From NCBI RefSeq assembly GCF_001180245.1, contig NZ_CVSV01000075.1:57495-121494 (forward strand): a DNA stretch of 64,000 bases, written 5' to 3'. How positions within the stretch are numbered: the stretch's first letter is position 1; every line of letters starts with the position of its first letter. The notes beneath the pieces were generated by a model, which saw nothing but the letters and a program-made list of their open reading frames with translations, had not been told where the DNA came from and made no database searches. Below, one piece after another: positions 31,665 through 42,022 of the stretch. The translations under genes were made by a program, and so were the position numbers. This stretch comes from Prochlorococcus marinus. Lineage in GTDB: Bacteria > Cyanobacteriota > Cyanobacteriia > PCC-6307 > Cyanobiaceae.

Positions 31665-33491
31665 ATGTCTCAGCAAATTATCATCGCTGAGCAGGCTCGA
31701 ATAGCAGCACTACTCAAAGATGATCGAGTTGATGAATTAATCGTCGCACAAGGTCAATATCAAATTGGCGATATTTTTTTAGGAACAGTTGAAAATGTTC
31801 TCCCTGGCATTGATGCCGCTTTTATAAATATTGGTGAAAGTGAAAAAAATGGATTTATTCATGTTTCAGATTTAGGTCCACTAAGACTCAAAAAAGGGGC
31901 ATTTGGAATAACTGAATTACTAGAACCAAAACAGAAAGTTCTAGTACAGGTGATAAAGGAACCTACAGGATCTAAAGGTCCCAGACTAACTGGAAGTATT
32001 TCAATACCAGGGAAATACTTGATATTACAGCCATATAGCCAAGGAGTAAATATTTCAAGGAAAATAAATACAGAAACAGAAAGAAGCCGTTTGAAAGCTC
32101 TTGGGGTTTTAATAAAACCACCCAGCACAGGCTTATTATTTAGAACAGAGGCTGAAAAAATAAAAGAAGAACTTCTAATTGAAGATTTAGAACAATTAAT
32201 TCAACAATGGGAAAATATACTAAAAGTTTCCGAAGCTTCTAATCCACCTAATTTAATAAAAAGAGATGATGATTTCTCTCTTAAGATCTTAAGAGACTAT
32301 ATTAAAGAATCAACTAAAAGCATAATTATTGATAGTAAATTTTCAGTTGATAGGGCAAAAGATTTTTTAAAAAATTATGAATCTGATGTAGATATTGAAT
32401 TTCACGATAACAATTTAAACCAACATATATTTGAAAAGTACGAAATTAAGAAAACAATTCAAAAAGCTCTCCAACCGAGAGTAGATCTTCCTTCGGGAGG
32501 TTATATCATTATCGAACCTACTGAAGCTTTAACAGTAATCGATGTAAACTCTGGATCATTTACAAGATCCGCAAATTCAAGACAAACCGTTTTATGGACA
32601 AACTGCGAAGCAGCAGTTGAAATCTCAAGGCAAATGAAATTAAGAAATATTGGTGGAGTTATAGTAATAGATTTTATCGATATGGAATCTAGAAGAGATC
32701 AATTTCAATTACTGGAGCATTTTGCCTCAGCGATAAAAGATGATTCTGCAAGGCCTCAAATAGCTCAGCTTACTGAATTAGGCTTAGTAGAGTTAACCAG
32801 AAAAAGACAAGGCCAAAATATATATGAATTATTCGGTAAAAAATGTTCTACATGCGATGGTACCGGACATGTAGAAAATATATTAAATCACGAAATTTCA
32901 AACTTAAAAATTAAAAATGTTGAAAATAAGCCTAATCAATCAAACAATCTAAAATCTCCAGATACAGATACTTCTCAATCAATAGATGAGCAAGAAAAAA
33001 TAATTGATAAGGAAATAATTAACTCCAAAGACCTAAGTAAAGAGAATGCTTCTAATAAAAAAGAAAAAGAAAATGATAATGATAATTTGAACCAATCAAA
33101 TTCAAAAGAAAAAAATATAATAACAGTTGATCTTACAAATGAAGAAAAAATTGTTTTCAGTCAATTAGGTATTAATCCACTTATAAAGTTGGGTAAAGAA
33201 TATCTCACCAGCAATAATTTTGTGCGTTTAAAAGAAAGTAATAAAGAAACGGAAAAACCCTTAGATAATAAAAAAACAAAAACAAAACAAATTCAAAAAA
33301 TCTCACCATTGGGAGAAGAAAAGAATGAAATTAAAATTGAAGCAAATGCAAATTCTAAAGATCAATCAACAGATAAAACTAATGAAAATAATGAAGTTGT
33401 ATTTACAGATAAAAAAGATGAAATTGAACTTAAAGATGAACTAAACAATGCAAGAAAAAAAAGAAGAAGATCTTCAGCAAGCATTGAATAA
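31665..33491 (+). CDS. rne: Ribonuclease E/G
   Basis: A 608-residue endoribonuclease of the main mRNA-decay pathway. The S1 domain occupies about 36-120 ([32 protein letters not shown]). Catalytic Asp residues lie at ~293 (VIDVNSG) and ~336 (VIDFIDM). The zinc-link is Cys394/Cys397 (CSTC). The tail from ~410 is a Lys/Asn/Asp-rich disordered region ending in a basic stretch KKRRRSS, as in short cyanobacterial RNase E enzymes. The 3' end overlaps rnhB by 44 nt. It has an unusually structured leader. Confidence 0.96.
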   Translation: MSQQIIIAEQARIAALLKDDRVDELIVAQGQYQIGDIFLGTVENVLPGIDAAFINIGESEKNGFIHVSDLGPLRLKKGAFGITELLEPKQKVLVQVIKEPTGSKGPRLTGSISIPGKYLILQPYSQGVNISRKINTETERSRLKALGVLIKPPSTGLLFRTEAEKIKEELLIEDLEQLIQQWENILKVSEASNPPNLIKRDDDFSLKILRDYIKESTKSIIIDSKFSVDRAKDFLKNYESDVDIEFHDNNLNQHIFEKYEIKKTIQKALQPRVDLPSGGYIIIEPTEALTVIDVNSGSFTRSANSRQTVLWTNCEAAVEISRQMKLRNIGGVIVIDFIDMESRRDQFQLLEHFASAIKDDSARPQIAQLTELGLVELTRKRQGQNIYELFGKKCSTCDGTGHVENILNHEISNLKIKNVENKPNQSNNLKSPDTDTSQSIDEQEKIIDKEIINSKDLSKENASNKKEKENDNDNLNQSNSKEKNIITVDLTNEEKIVFSQLGINPLIKLGKEYLTSNNFVRLKESNKETEKPLDNKKTKTKQIQKISPLGEEKNEIKIEANANSKDQSTDKTNENNEVVFTDKKDEIELKDELNNARKKRRRSSASIE

Positions 33492-34065
33492 AGCATTCGA
33501 AGTTGGAATAGATGAAGTTGGAAGGGGAGCAATTTTTGGTCCAGTTTTTGCAGCAGCTGTAGTATTAACTGAAAAAAATAAATTAATCTTAAAACAATTT
33601 GGAGTAACAGATAGTAAAAAACTAACTCCCAAAAAAAGAAAATTACTTTTACCAAAAATTTTATTACTCTCTTCAGATTATGGAATTGGGCAATCTTCGG
33701 CCAGAGAAATTGATAAGTTAGGTATCAGGGTTGCGACAGAACTTTCAATGATAAGGGCTTTAAAAAAATTAAAAGAAAAGCCATCTGAATTAATAATTGA
33801 TGGTCCATTATTATTAAGGCCATGGGACGGAAATCAGAAAAACATAGTATCTGGAGACTCAAAGTTTATCTCGATAGCTTCAGCAAGCATTGTTGCCAAA
33901 GTTCATCGCGACAATCTAATGAAGAGGTTAGAAAAAAAATTCTCAGGATACATGATATTTAAAAATAAAGGTTATGGAACCAAAGAGCATCTTTTATTAA
34001 TCAAAAAAAATGGAATAACTAAACTTCATAGGAAAAGTTTTTTAAAGAAATCAAATCTTATTTAA
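33448..34065 (+). CDS. rnhB: Ribonuclease HII
   Basis: Cleaves RNA in RNA-DNA hybrids and removes misincorporated ribonucleotides. The 205-residue protein has Asp22-Glu23 in [14 protein letters not shown], then [18 protein letters not shown] with another catalytic Asp, and [12 protein letters not shown]. The ATG at 33448 gives a normal-length N-terminus before the first motif, so the 44-nt overlap with rne in another frame is probably real. It is convergent with the DUF1997 gene with a 15-nt overlap. Confidence 0.95.
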   Translation: MQEKKEEDLQQALNKAFEVGIDEVGRGAIFGPVFAAAVVLTEKNKLILKQFGVTDSKKLTPKKRKLLLPKILLLSSDYGIGQSSAREIDKLGIRVATELSMIRALKKLKEKPSELIIDGPLLLRPWDGNQKNIVSGDSKFISIASASIVAKVHRDNLMKRLEKKFSGYMIFKNKGYGTKEHLLLIKKNGITKLHRKSFLKKSNLI

Positions 34066-34569
34066 TTCACACCAATCTAAAAAATCTTTTACGAGTTGCT
34101 GCTGAACCCTTGACTTTATACCCAACAGAATCCCATTTAATACCGAATGACCAGTAGATTCTAAAATTTTCCTTGGTATAAGCTTTAGTAAAGGGGGTTG
34201 ACTTACAGATACCCCAAGAAGTGCCTCACCTTCTAAACCAATATCAGTTGCTTCCAAATTCGCTTTCAAAATAAGATTAAAATCATCTATCATCCCTAAA
34301 CCATCCAATGTACTTTCAAGGGCACTCATTTTTAAAATTCCATCTTTATTTTCTACCGCAATTGAGACAACAGGGTTAATATCTAATTGAAAAACCTTAA
34401 AACTTGTTACTGTATACTTGTATCTACCTACTCCTTCTGGTACTAATTTTTTGGAGTCAAGCATTGCTCCAACAACTCTTTCTTCTTCCAAAAGATATTT
34501 AGAAAGATATTCTTTATTACGTGTTACAGAAAGCTTTAGTTTCTGTTTAGCATCAAAAGACAATAGCAT
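34051..34569 (-). CDS. DUF1997 family protein
   Basis: A 172-residue protein without signal peptide or membrane helix, beginning [18 protein letters not shown]. The pattern of a lipid-binding-like alpha/beta fold ([23 protein letters not shown], ending in [21 protein letters not shown]) matches the cyanobacterial/plastid DUF1997 family. Function is unestablished. It is transcribed opposite pheA (about 50 nt between starts) and overlaps the end of rnhB. Confidence 0.75.
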   Translation of the reverse strand: MLLSFDAKQKLKLSVTRNKEYLSKYLLEEERVVGAMLDSKKLVPEGVGRYKYTVTSFKVFQLDINPVVSIAVENKDGILKMSALESTLDGLGMIDDFNLILKANLEATDIGLEGEALLGVSVSQPPLLKLIPRKILESTGHSVLNGILLGIKSRVQQQLVKDFLDWCELNKI

Positions 34570-34621
34570 TTTCTATATTCCTCCAATGCTTATTTGATCT
34601 CTTTTTTTTTTACAATTAATC

Positions 34622-35467
34622 ATGCGCAAACAAGTTGCATATTTAGGTCCTCAAGGAACATACGCAGAAAAAGCAGCCCATATATTATCAAAGCTTGCCA
34701 ATTTTCAGACACCTATATTTGTACCATGTAATGGGTTACATTCGGTGATTAAAGCAATAGCGTGCAACAATTGTGATGCTGCTGTAGTCCCTATAGAAAA
34801 TTCTGTAGAAGGGGGAGTTACAGCTACTCTAGATGCACTATGGAAATTTCCTGAAATTTTTATAAATAAAGCAATTGTTTTACCTATAAAGCATGCATTA
34901 ATCAGTGATGGAGAACTTTCAAACATTTCAGAAGTTTTATCTCATCCTCAAGCATTAGCTCAATGTTCAGAATGGTTATCTGAGAATCTTCCAAATGCAA
35001 TTCCTCTCCCGACAAATTCAACATCAGAAGCAGTCAATATGATCAAGGGGAGTAAATTCAGAGCTGCTATCGGTTCAAAATCGTTAATTCAAATCGAAGG
35101 ACTTAAAGAATTAGCCTTTCCTATTAATGATGTTCCAGGTAATTGCACTAGATTTGTTTTATTGAGCAAGGAATCAAATTCAAATTTAGCTAATATTGCC
35201 AGTTTTGCTTTCTCATTAATCTCAAATAAACCTGGTGCTTTACTTAAAGCTATAAATTATATTGCAGATTTTGGATTTAATATGAGTAAAATTGAATCGA
35301 GACCTTCAAAAAGAGAATTAGGCGAATATATAATTTATATTGATTTAGAAATCAATAATCGAAATAACATTAAAAATTTTCTTGAATTAAAAAATAAGTT
35401 AAAGCCACTTTGCAAGAATTTTGTAGATTTTGGAAATTATTTTTCTGAAAATGTTGAACTTGATTAA
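34622..35467 (+). CDS. pheA: Prephenate dehydratase
   Basis: Converts prephenate to phenylpyruvate in phenylalanine synthesis. The 281-residue monofunctional form opens AYLGPQGTYAEKAA, carries VVPIENSVEGGV and the catalytic NCTRFVLL, and ends with an ACT regulatory domain (FSLISNKPGALLKAINYIAD, ...IESRPSKRELGEYIIYID) that usually binds phenylalanine for feedback control. There is no chorismate mutase domain. It ends one base before the convergent methyltransferase stop. Confidence 0.96.
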   Translation: MRKQVAYLGPQGTYAEKAAHILSKLANFQTPIFVPCNGLHSVIKAIACNNCDAAVVPIENSVEGGVTATLDALWKFPEIFINKAIVLPIKHALISDGELSNISEVLSHPQALAQCSEWLSENLPNAIPLPTNSTSEAVNMIKGSKFRAAIGSKSLIQIEGLKELAFPINDVPGNCTRFVLLSKESNSNLANIASFAFSLISNKPGALLKAINYIADFGFNMSKIESRPSKRELGEYIIYIDLEINNRNNIKNFLELKNKLKPLCKNFVDFGNYFSENVELD

Positions 35468-35468
35468 T

Positions 35469-36404
35469 TTATCCTCTACATTTATACACTCCAAACTCCA
35501 TTAAACCTTTTCTAAATGCCCAATTCATGAGAAGTATTGTTGGAATCTCTCTAATAGACTTCACTATCGCAAATGGACCAAGTGACAAAATTACGAAGGG
35601 TCTTCTAAATCCTTCAATAATGGAGTCGTACCATGAAGGATTTGTATAAGAATTCCAATTTTCAGAAATAACTACTCCTGAACTATTTTCATTAGTTCTA
35701 AGAATGTTACTAAATTCGTTAATGCTAATAAAATTAGGATGTACCCATTGTTCAAGTAATTGTTTAAGAACTAACTTTTCAAAAAATGATGGAGGGTATG
35801 CCCCGAGGTCTCTTGAATTCCAATCAGCCAATGCTAAATAACCTCCAGGTCTTAGAGTTCTCAGCATTTCATCTGCAAATCTAGTTTTATCATTCATGTG
35901 TGCACCAGCTTCAACACTCCAGACGGCATCAAATGATCCATCTTCAAATTTCAAATCCAGAGCATCCATAACTTGGAAGTTGCAATTTAGACCATGAGAT
36001 GTAAGTTCTCTTGCTCTTTTAACTTGAGCAGGACTAATTGTAATACCAGTAACATTAAACCCATAATATTCTGCAAGAATCCTAGAACTACCCCCTATTC
36101 CACAACCTACATCAAGTATTCTGGATCCCTTTGGTAATTTATCTAAACCACTCCATTTGACTAATTCGTGAACAAACTGAACCTTAGCTTTTCTAAAGTC
36201 AATATCCCTCCCCCCTGAGGGATAAAAACCCAAATGTATATGTTCTCCCCATAATCTCTCAAGTAATTTATCCTGGGTCCAAGCATCATATGCAGAAGCT
36301 ACCGTACCAGAAGAAATATATTTTCTAGCATTATTTCTCCAAATTATCGCTAGGACTAGAATGAATAAAACTATTAAAAAAAAAGAGAATAATAATTCAA
36401 ACAT
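35469..36404 (-). CDS. MPBQ/MSBQ-type methyltransferase (tocopherol/plastoquinone pathway)
   Basis: A 311-residue SAM-dependent methyltransferase anchored by an N-terminal helix (residues 2-22). The motif I segment is RILDVGCGIGGSS (95-107), followed by YGFNVTGITISPAQVKRA and VWSVEAGAHM. The overall pattern is close to what I recall of Synechocystis Sll0418, which methylates 2-methyl-6-phytyl-benzoquinone for tocopherol and, in related forms, a prenylquinone. Phytyl versus solanesyl substrate cannot be decided by reading. It starts directly at the end of the LON-domain gene (0-nt gap). Confidence 0.85.
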   Translation of the reverse strand: MFELLFSFFLIVLFILVLAIIWRNNARKYISSGTVASAYDAWTQDKLLERLWGEHIHLGFYPSGGRDIDFRKAKVQFVHELVKWSGLDKLPKGSRILDVGCGIGGSSRILAEYYGFNVTGITISPAQVKRARELTSHGLNCNFQVMDALDLKFEDGSFDAVWSVEAGAHMNDKTRFADEMLRTLRPGGYLALADWNSRDLGAYPPSFFEKLVLKQLLEQWVHPNFISINEFSNILRTNENSSGVVISENWNSYTNPSWYDSIIEGFRRPFVILSLGPFAIVKSIREIPTILLMNWAFRKGLMEFGVYKCRG

Positions 36405-37061
36405 TTAATTTTCTTTTATGTCAGGGAAACTCTCTTTTAATGCTGTTCTTGCTGCAAGTTGTTTTCTTGTATGATCGAGCATTTCATATTCTCTTTGCAA
36501 ACGAGTAAAAGTATTTCTCTCCTCAAGGAGCCTTTGCTGTTCTTCAGCAACAGGACCGCCCAAATGAGCTCCTATCCAAAATGATAAATCCATTGGGTTG
36601 TCAGGTAATTTATCTGGTAAATTTTTCTTAGTATTAGTCAATTTACTCGTTAAATTAATAACATCACTAAGTGCTTCTTTTACTGAATCTTTTAGAGAAT
36701 CTAATTTTTGCAAGTCATCAATATTATTATCACTGATCCAACTAACCATAGCAGAACAAAATGGCGTAGAACGAGTTATTTCTAAGACTTGAAATCTTTG
36801 TTGGCCGAGAGTGATGATATTACTTCTCCCATCCTCTGCAGTTTGATGTTTTAAAATTTGTGCACAACATCCAACATTAGCCATACTTTTAGTAGTTGGA
36901 TCCCATTTAATTACTCCAAACATAGAATCACTTTCAAGAACGGATTGAAGCATAATCCTATATCTCGATTCAAAAATATGTAAAGGCAATACTTCTTGAG
37001 GAAAAAGGACTACCTCTGGTAAAGGAAATAGAGGTAATTCCCTTACTGAGAGTTCTCCCAT
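36405..37061 (-). CDS. LON peptidase substrate-binding domain protein
   Basis: A 218-residue protein that is essentially a stand-alone Lon N-terminal (LAN) domain. It reads ELPLFPLPEVVLFPQEVLPLHIFESRYRIML at the start and GVIKWDP, followed by a helical C-terminal half (QQRLLEERNTFTRLQREYEMLDHTRKQLA). There is no AAA+ or protease domain. Cyanobacteria carry such short forms; substrate and partners are unknown. It lies 56 nt downstream of rpsJ and abuts the methyltransferase gene. Confidence 0.9.
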   Translation of the reverse strand: MGELSVRELPLFPLPEVVLFPQEVLPLHIFESRYRIMLQSVLESDSMFGVIKWDPTTKSMANVGCCAQILKHQTAEDGRSNIITLGQQRFQVLEITRSTPFCSAMVSWISDNNIDDLQKLDSLKDSVKEALSDVINLTSKLTNTKKNLPDKLPDNPMDLSFWIGAHLGGPVAEEQQRLLEERNTFTRLQREYEMLDHTRKQLAARTALKESFPDIKEN

Positions 37062-37117
37062 TTAAACCTCATCTCACTTTATTCATACTAATCAATTTAG
37101 GTCGATTTCGGGATTTA

Positions 37118-37438
37118 TTAAAGTTTAACTTCTATATCTACACCACTAGGGAGATCTAGTTTCATTAAAGCATCAATAGTTTTTGCAGAAGGACTGTAGA
37201 TATCTATTATTCTTCGATGTGTTCTTGTTTCAAAATGCTCTCTAGAATCTTTATCAACATGTGGTGATCTTAGGACACAATAAATTTTCCTTTTTGTAGG
37301 TAAAGGTATTGGACCTATTGCTGAGGCAGAAGTAGTATCAGCCGTTTGAATTATTTTGTCGCAAGATAAATCTAGCATTCTTCTATCAAATGCTTTGAGT
37401 CTTATTCTTATTTTTTGTTGTGCAATTGATGCGGTCAT
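37118..37438 (-). CDS. rpsJ: 30S ribosomal protein S10
   Basis: A 106-residue protein with the S10 core: [55 protein letters not shown] and [11 protein letters not shown]10 is a 30S head protein and, as NusE, an antitermination factor. It is the last str-operon gene here, 100 nt after tuf with a clear inverted repeat in between. Confidence 0.97.
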   Translation of the reverse strand: MTASIAQQKIRIRLKAFDRRMLDLSCDKIIQTADTTSASAIGPIPLPTKRKIYCVLRSPHVDKDSREHFETRTHRRIIDIYSPSAKTIDALMKLDLPSGVDIEVKL

Positions 37439-37459
37439 AGTTTCAAGTAACTTCTAATG

Positions 37460-37485
37460 AAGGGTCATTGATTAGAATGACCCTT
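37460..37485. promoter_or_regulatory. Perfect hairpin between tuf and rpsJ
   Basis: A 10-bp perfect inverted repeat (AAGGGTCATT / AATGACCCTT) with a 6-nt loop lies 53 nt after the tuf stop and 21 nt before the rpsJ start. The GC-rich core stands out from its surroundings. No U-run follows on the minus strand, so a standard terminator is unlikely. A processing site or rpsJ leader structure is possible. Confidence 0.5.
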
Positions 37486-37538
37486 ATCGATAAACCTATA
37501 CTAGATGATTGAGGTTAAATTTCTAAAATTCAAATTTA

Positions 37539-38738
37539 TTATTTGAGTATTTTAGAAACAACTCCAGCACCGATAGTACGTCCACCTTCACGTATAGCGA
37601 ATCGCATACCTTGTTCAATAGCTACTGGACAAATTAATTCTCCAGTCATCTTAATTCTGTCTCCTGGCATAACCATTTCAACGTTGGAGCCATCATCTGA
37701 AGTAAATGCGGTTATTTGACCTGTCACATCAGTTGTTCTGATGTAGAACTGAGGTCTATATCCCGCAAAGAAAGGAGTATGTCTTCCGCCCTCTTCTTTT
37801 TTGAGAACGTAAACTTCTCCTTCAAACTGAGTATGAGGTGTAATAGATCCTTTTTTCACAAGAACCATTCCTCTCTCAATATCTTCTTTCTGGACACCCC
37901 GTAGAAGTAAACCGACATTGTCACCAGCCATACCTTCGTCAAGAAGTTTTCGGAACATTTCAACTCCAGTAACAGTTGTTACTCTTGTATCTCTTATTCC
38001 AACTATTTCTACTTCTTCTCCAACCTTAACTTTACCTCTCTCAATTCTTCCAGTTGCAACAGTTCCTCTACCAGTAATGGAAAAAACGTCTTCAACTGCC
38101 ATCAAGAATGGTTTATCAACTTCTCTTTCTGGTTCAGGAATGCTAGCATCAACTGCTTTCATTAATTCTTCAATCTTTGATTCCCAAGTGGAATCACCTT
38201 CGAGAGCTTTTAAACCTGAAACTTGAACTATAGGAATGTCATCTCCTGGGAAGTCATAACTATCTAGTAGTTCCCTAATTTCCATTTCGACAAGTTCAAT
38301 AATTTCTTCATCATCGACCATATCGCACTTATTTAGAGCAACTACAAGAGCAGGAACTCCAACCTGTTTAGCTAGAAGAATATGCTCTTTTGTTTGAGCC
38401 ATAGGACCATCTGTAGCTGCGCAAACTAGAATAGCTCCATCCATCTGGGCGGCCCCTGTGATCATGTTTTTCACATAATCAGCATGTCCTGGGCAGTCGA
38501 CATGAGCATAGTGTCTGCCTTCAGTTTCATATTCAACATGAGCTGTGTTAATGGTAATGCCACGCTCTCTTTCTTCTGGAGCACCATCAATGTCTCCATA
38601 GTCTTGAGCTTGGGCTTGACCTTTTTTAGCTAATACATTTGTAATAGCAGCTGTTAATGTTGTTTTTCCATGATCAACATGGCCGATAGTACCTATGTTG
38701 ACATGTGGTTTGTTTCTTTCGAACTTCTCGCGAGCCAT
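37539..38738 (-). CDS. tuf: Elongation factor Tu
   Basis: The 399-residue GTPase delivers aminoacyl-tRNA to the ribosome. The G1 motif [10 protein letters not shown] (~19-28), DCPGHADY and NKCD are all intact, as is the C-terminal [13 protein letters not shown]. Single copy in the window, 45 nt after fusA. Confidence 0.98.
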   Translation of the reverse strand: MAREKFERNKPHVNIGTIGHVDHGKTTLTAAITNVLAKKGQAQAQDYGDIDGAPEERERGITINTAHVEYETEGRHYAHVDCPGHADYVKNMITGAAQMDGAILVCAATDGPMAQTKEHILLAKQVGVPALVVALNKCDMVDDEEIIELVEMEIRELLDSYDFPGDDIPIVQVSGLKALEGDSTWESKIEELMKAVDASIPEPEREVDKPFLMAVEDVFSITGRGTVATGRIERGKVKVGEEVEIVGIRDTRVTTVTGVEMFRKLLDEGMAGDNVGLLLRGVQKEDIERGMVLVKKGSITPHTQFEGEVYVLKKEEGGRHTPFFAGYRPQFYIRTTDVTGQITAFTSDDGSNVEMVMPGDRIKMTGELICPVAIEQGMRFAIREGGRTIGAGVVSKILK

Positions 38739-38783
38739 TTTGAATTAAAGAATCGAGGGTTTAAGAGTGTTTTAGTTTAGAGA

Positions 38784-40859
38784 TCAGGAATTGCCCTGAT
38801 TCTTGGAAATGATAGCTTCAGCAACATTACGAGGAACTTCCTCATAATTTGCGAACTCCATTGAAAATATACCCCGACCTTGAGTCATTGATCGGAGTTG
38901 AGTGGCATAACCGAACATTTCGGCTAAGGGCACTTTGGCCTGTACCTTAGACAATCCGTCATCAACAGATTGTCCTTCTACTTGACCTCTTCTGGAGGAG
39001 AGATCACCAATTACAGATCCAAGAAAGTCATCAGGACTTTCGACCTCAACTTTCATCATAGGCTCTAAGAGAACAGGATTGCATTTTTTAACCCCATCTT
39101 TAAAAGCCATGGAACCTGCAATTTTGAAGGCCATTTCAGATGAGTCTACATCGTGGAATGAACCATCGACTAGTGTTACTTTTACATCAATGAGTGGATA
39201 ACCGGCAAGAACACCCGATTCACAAGTCTCTTTCATACCATTAGATGCAGGACCAATGTACTCTTTTGGTACGGCTCCACCAACAATTTTGTTCACAAAT
39301 TCAAAACCTTTACCAACTTCAGCAGGTTCCATTTCAATAATTACATGACCATATTGACCTTTACCTCCAGTCTGTCTTGCATATTTCCCTTCACCTTTAG
39401 AACTAGACCTAATAGTTTCTCTATATGAAACCTGTGGAGCCCCTATATTTGCTTCGACTTTAAATTCTCTTAACATTCTATCTACAAGGATTTCTAGGTG
39501 CAACTCACCCATACCTGCAATAACAGTTTGATTTGTCTCAGGATCTGTACTTACCCTAAAGGTTGGATCCTCTTCAGACAAAGCAGTTAAAGCTTTTGAT
39601 AATTTTTCCATATCGCCTTTAGTTTTTGGCTCAACAGCAACTGAGATAACTGGTTCAGGAATAAACAATGTCTCCAAAACTATTGGATCTTCTGTGTTAC
39701 ACAAAGTATCACCAGTTGTTGTGTTCTTAAGGCCTAATACAGCCCCTAAATCCCCAGCCCTCAATTCATCAACCTCCTCTCTTTCATCAGCTTTAAGAAT
39801 TACCAATCTAGAAATTCTCTCTTTAGCATCCTTAGTAGAATTCATTACATAACTTCCCTTTGAAAGAACACCTGAATACATTCTTACAAAAGTTAATTTC
39901 CCATAAGGATCTGACATCACTTTAAATGCTAATGCACTAAAAGGAGCGTTATCATCTGAAGGTCTTACATCCTCTTTACCACTTGGCAAAACACCTTGTA
40001 TTGGTTTCACATCAACTGGAGCTGGCAAGTAATCAACTACAGCATCTAATACAAGTTGGACACCTTTATTCTTAAAGGCTGAACCGCACAATACTGGAAC
40101 TAATCCATGTTTTAAAACCCCTTCCCTAATACCTTTTTTAAGTTGTTCTTCAGATAATTCTCCTGTTTCGAGGAATATTTCTATTAACTCTTCATCATTT
40201 TCTGCAACACTTTCCATTAGCTTAAATCTCCACTCAGCAGCTTCCTCCTCCATGTCAGATGGTATTGGAGCTTCTTCAATATCAGTACCTAAATCGTTTT
40301 TGTAAAGATATGCTTTGTTGGCCACTAAATCAATAATACCTGTGAGATCACCTTCAGCCCCAATAGGTAGCTGAATTGGAAGTGCATTTGCCTTTAGTCG
40401 ATCTTTAATTTGCTTATTAACCTTTAAAAAATCCGCACCAGTTCTATCCATTTTATTAACAAAAACCATTCTTGGAACAGAGTATCTATCTGCTTGACGC
40501 CAAACAGTTTCGGATTGAGGCTGAACTCCACCAACTGCGCAAAATACAGCTATAACTCCATCCAACACACGCATTGATCTTTCAACTTCAATAGTAAAAT
40601 CAACGTGTCCAGGAGTATCAATAATATTAATCCTATGATCTTGCCAACTAGTAGATATTGCAGCAGCAGTAATAGTTATTCCTCTTTCTCTTTCTTGAGC
40701 CATCCAATCAGTTACAGCAGCACCATCATGAACCTCTCCTATCTTATGAACTACACCTGAATAAAACAAAATTCTTTCAGTTGTTGTTGTCTTACCTGCG
40801 TCGATATGAGCGGCTATACCTATGTTTCTTACTCGTTCTAGGGGAAAGTCGCGTGCCAA
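38784..40859 (-). CDS. fusA: Elongation factor G
   Basis: The 691-residue translocase. It has [15 protein letters not shown] (G1), RGITITAAA (switch I), DTPGHVDF and [10 protein letters not shown], then domains II to V ending [15 protein letters not shown]. Length is normal. It follows rpsG in the str operon with a 96-nt gap. Confidence 0.98.
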   Translation of the reverse strand: MARDFPLERVRNIGIAAHIDAGKTTTTERILFYSGVVHKIGEVHDGAAVTDWMAQERERGITITAAAISTSWQDHRINIIDTPGHVDFTIEVERSMRVLDGVIAVFCAVGGVQPQSETVWRQADRYSVPRMVFVNKMDRTGADFLKVNKQIKDRLKANALPIQLPIGAEGDLTGIIDLVANKAYLYKNDLGTDIEEAPIPSDMEEEAAEWRFKLMESVAENDEELIEIFLETGELSEEQLKKGIREGVLKHGLVPVLCGSAFKNKGVQLVLDAVVDYLPAPVDVKPIQGVLPSGKEDVRPSDDNAPFSALAFKVMSDPYGKLTFVRMYSGVLSKGSYVMNSTKDAKERISRLVILKADEREEVDELRAGDLGAVLGLKNTTTGDTLCNTEDPIVLETLFIPEPVISVAVEPKTKGDMEKLSKALTALSEEDPTFRVSTDPETNQTVIAGMGELHLEILVDRMLREFKVEANIGAPQVSYRETIRSSSKGEGKYARQTGGKGQYGHVIIEMEPAEVGKGFEFVNKIVGGAVPKEYIGPASNGMKETCESGVLAGYPLIDVKVTLVDGSFHDVDSSEMAFKIAGSMAFKDGVKKCNPVLLEPMMKVEVESPDDFLGSVIGDLSSRRGQVEGQSVDDGLSKVQAKVPLAEMFGYATQLRSMTQGRGIFSMEFANYEEVPRNVAEAIISKNQGNS

Positions 40860-40955
40860 TTTTAAAGCTCCAAATAAAATAATTTTTGATAAGTGTAGTT
40901 CACCCTAAAAGCAAACTTTAATAATAATAAACTACTTAAGTACCTTTTGATGAAA

Positions 40956-41426
40956 TTAATATCTGTAATGTGCAAAAGCTTTATTAGCTTCTGCCATTTT
41001 ATGAGTATCTTCTCTTTTTTTAACGGCACTACCAGTTTCATTTGCAGCATCCATTAACTCACCAGCAAGTTTTTGGGACATACTCTTGCCATTTCTTGCT
41101 CGTGAGAATGTAACAAGCCATCTTAATGCCATAGCCGTACCCCTCTCTTGGCGAACTTCCATAGGTACTTGATATGTTGCACCACCAACTCTTCTAGCTC
41201 GAACTTCTACAAGAGGAGTAGCATTTTTTACAGCTGTTTCAAATAATTCCACTGCATTCCCTCCTGTTCTCTCACTTATTAAAGAAAACGCATCAGACAA
41301 GATTCTTTGAGCTGTAGATTTTTTACCATGCTTCATCAATCGAGAAATCATCATTGAAGCGAGACGACTATTAAATTGAGGATCAGGAAGGACTGGTCTT
41401 TTTACTGCTGCATTACGACGTGACAT
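40956..41426 (-). CDS. rpsG: 30S ribosomal protein S7
   Basis: A 156-residue protein, [20 protein letters not shown], with [12 protein letters not shown] and [13 protein letters not shown], the S7 signature. S7 nucleates the 30S head. Located 25 nt after rpsL. Confidence 0.97.
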   Translation of the reverse strand: MSRRNAAVKRPVLPDPQFNSRLASMMISRLMKHGKKSTAQRILSDAFSLISERTGGNAVELFETAVKNATPLVEVRARRVGGATYQVPMEVRQERGTAMALRWLVTFSRARNGKSMSQKLAGELMDAANETGSAVKKREDTHKMAEANKAFAHYRY

Positions 41427-41451
41427 GATTTTTAAAAGTAATGTTTACAAA

Positions 41452-41826
41452 TTAATCTTTTGGAGCTTTTGCTCCATACTTAGATCTGGATTGACGTCTA
41501 TCTTTGACTCCAGCGGTATCTAATGTTCCTCTTATTATATGATATCTAACTCCTGGCAAATCCTTTACTCTTCCACCCCTAAGGAGCACTACAGAATGTT
41601 CTTGCAAATTATGACCAATACCAGGAATATAAGCAGTTACTTCGAAACCAGAAGTTAATCTAACCCTAGCAACTTTTCTCAGAGCTGAATTAGGTTTTTT
41701 AGGTGTTGATGTATAGACTCTTGTACATACCCCTCTTCTCTCAGGGCAAGATTTTAATGCAGGAGATTTTGTTTTCTTTGTCAGACGTTTTCTTTCTGAA
41801 CCTACTAATTGTGAGATGGTGGGCAT
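41452..41826 (-). CDS. rpsL: 30S ribosomal protein S12
   Basis: A 124-residue decoding-centre protein. [19 protein letters not shown] and the [17 protein letters not shown] loop are intact. First gene of the minus-strand rpsL-rpsG-fusA-tuf-rpsJ run. Divergent from gltB over a ~196-nt AT-rich gap. Confidence 0.97.
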   Translation of the reverse strand: MPTISQLVGSERKRLTKKTKSPALKSCPERRGVCTRVYTSTPKKPNSALRKVARVRLTSGFEVTAYIPGIGHNLQEHSVVLLRGGRVKDLPGVRYHIIRGTLDTAGVKDRRQSRSKYGAKAPKD

Positions 41827-41979
41827 TTATTAAAACTTAGATAAAAATAAATATCTAACCATCATAACCTTTTAAGAGCACTTACTAAAAGTTTTTTATT
41901 ATATTTTTTTTAAAATTTGTCAAATTAAAATTATTTGGTAAATATTAATTATCTTTAGATTTATTTTCATATTTATTTT

Positions 41980-41985
41980 TATAAT
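41980..41985 (+). promoter_or_regulatory. Candidate -10 box of gltB
   Basis: TATAAT lies 37 nt before the gltB ATG. A half-matching NtcA site, GTA-N8-TTA, sits at 41938-41951, about 36 bp upstream of the box centre; the true consensus is GTA-N8-TAC. NtcA control of glutamate synthase is plausible for a cyanobacterium but not shown by this degenerate match. Confidence 0.35.
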
Positions 41986-42022
41986 AGAAATACATAAATA
42001 ACTAAATAGAATTAAATAATCT

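Noticed and set aside
41938..41951. NtcA site for gltB
   Set aside because: The second half is TTA rather than TAC, and such matches are frequent in AT-rich DNA. Kept only as a remark on the promoter entry.
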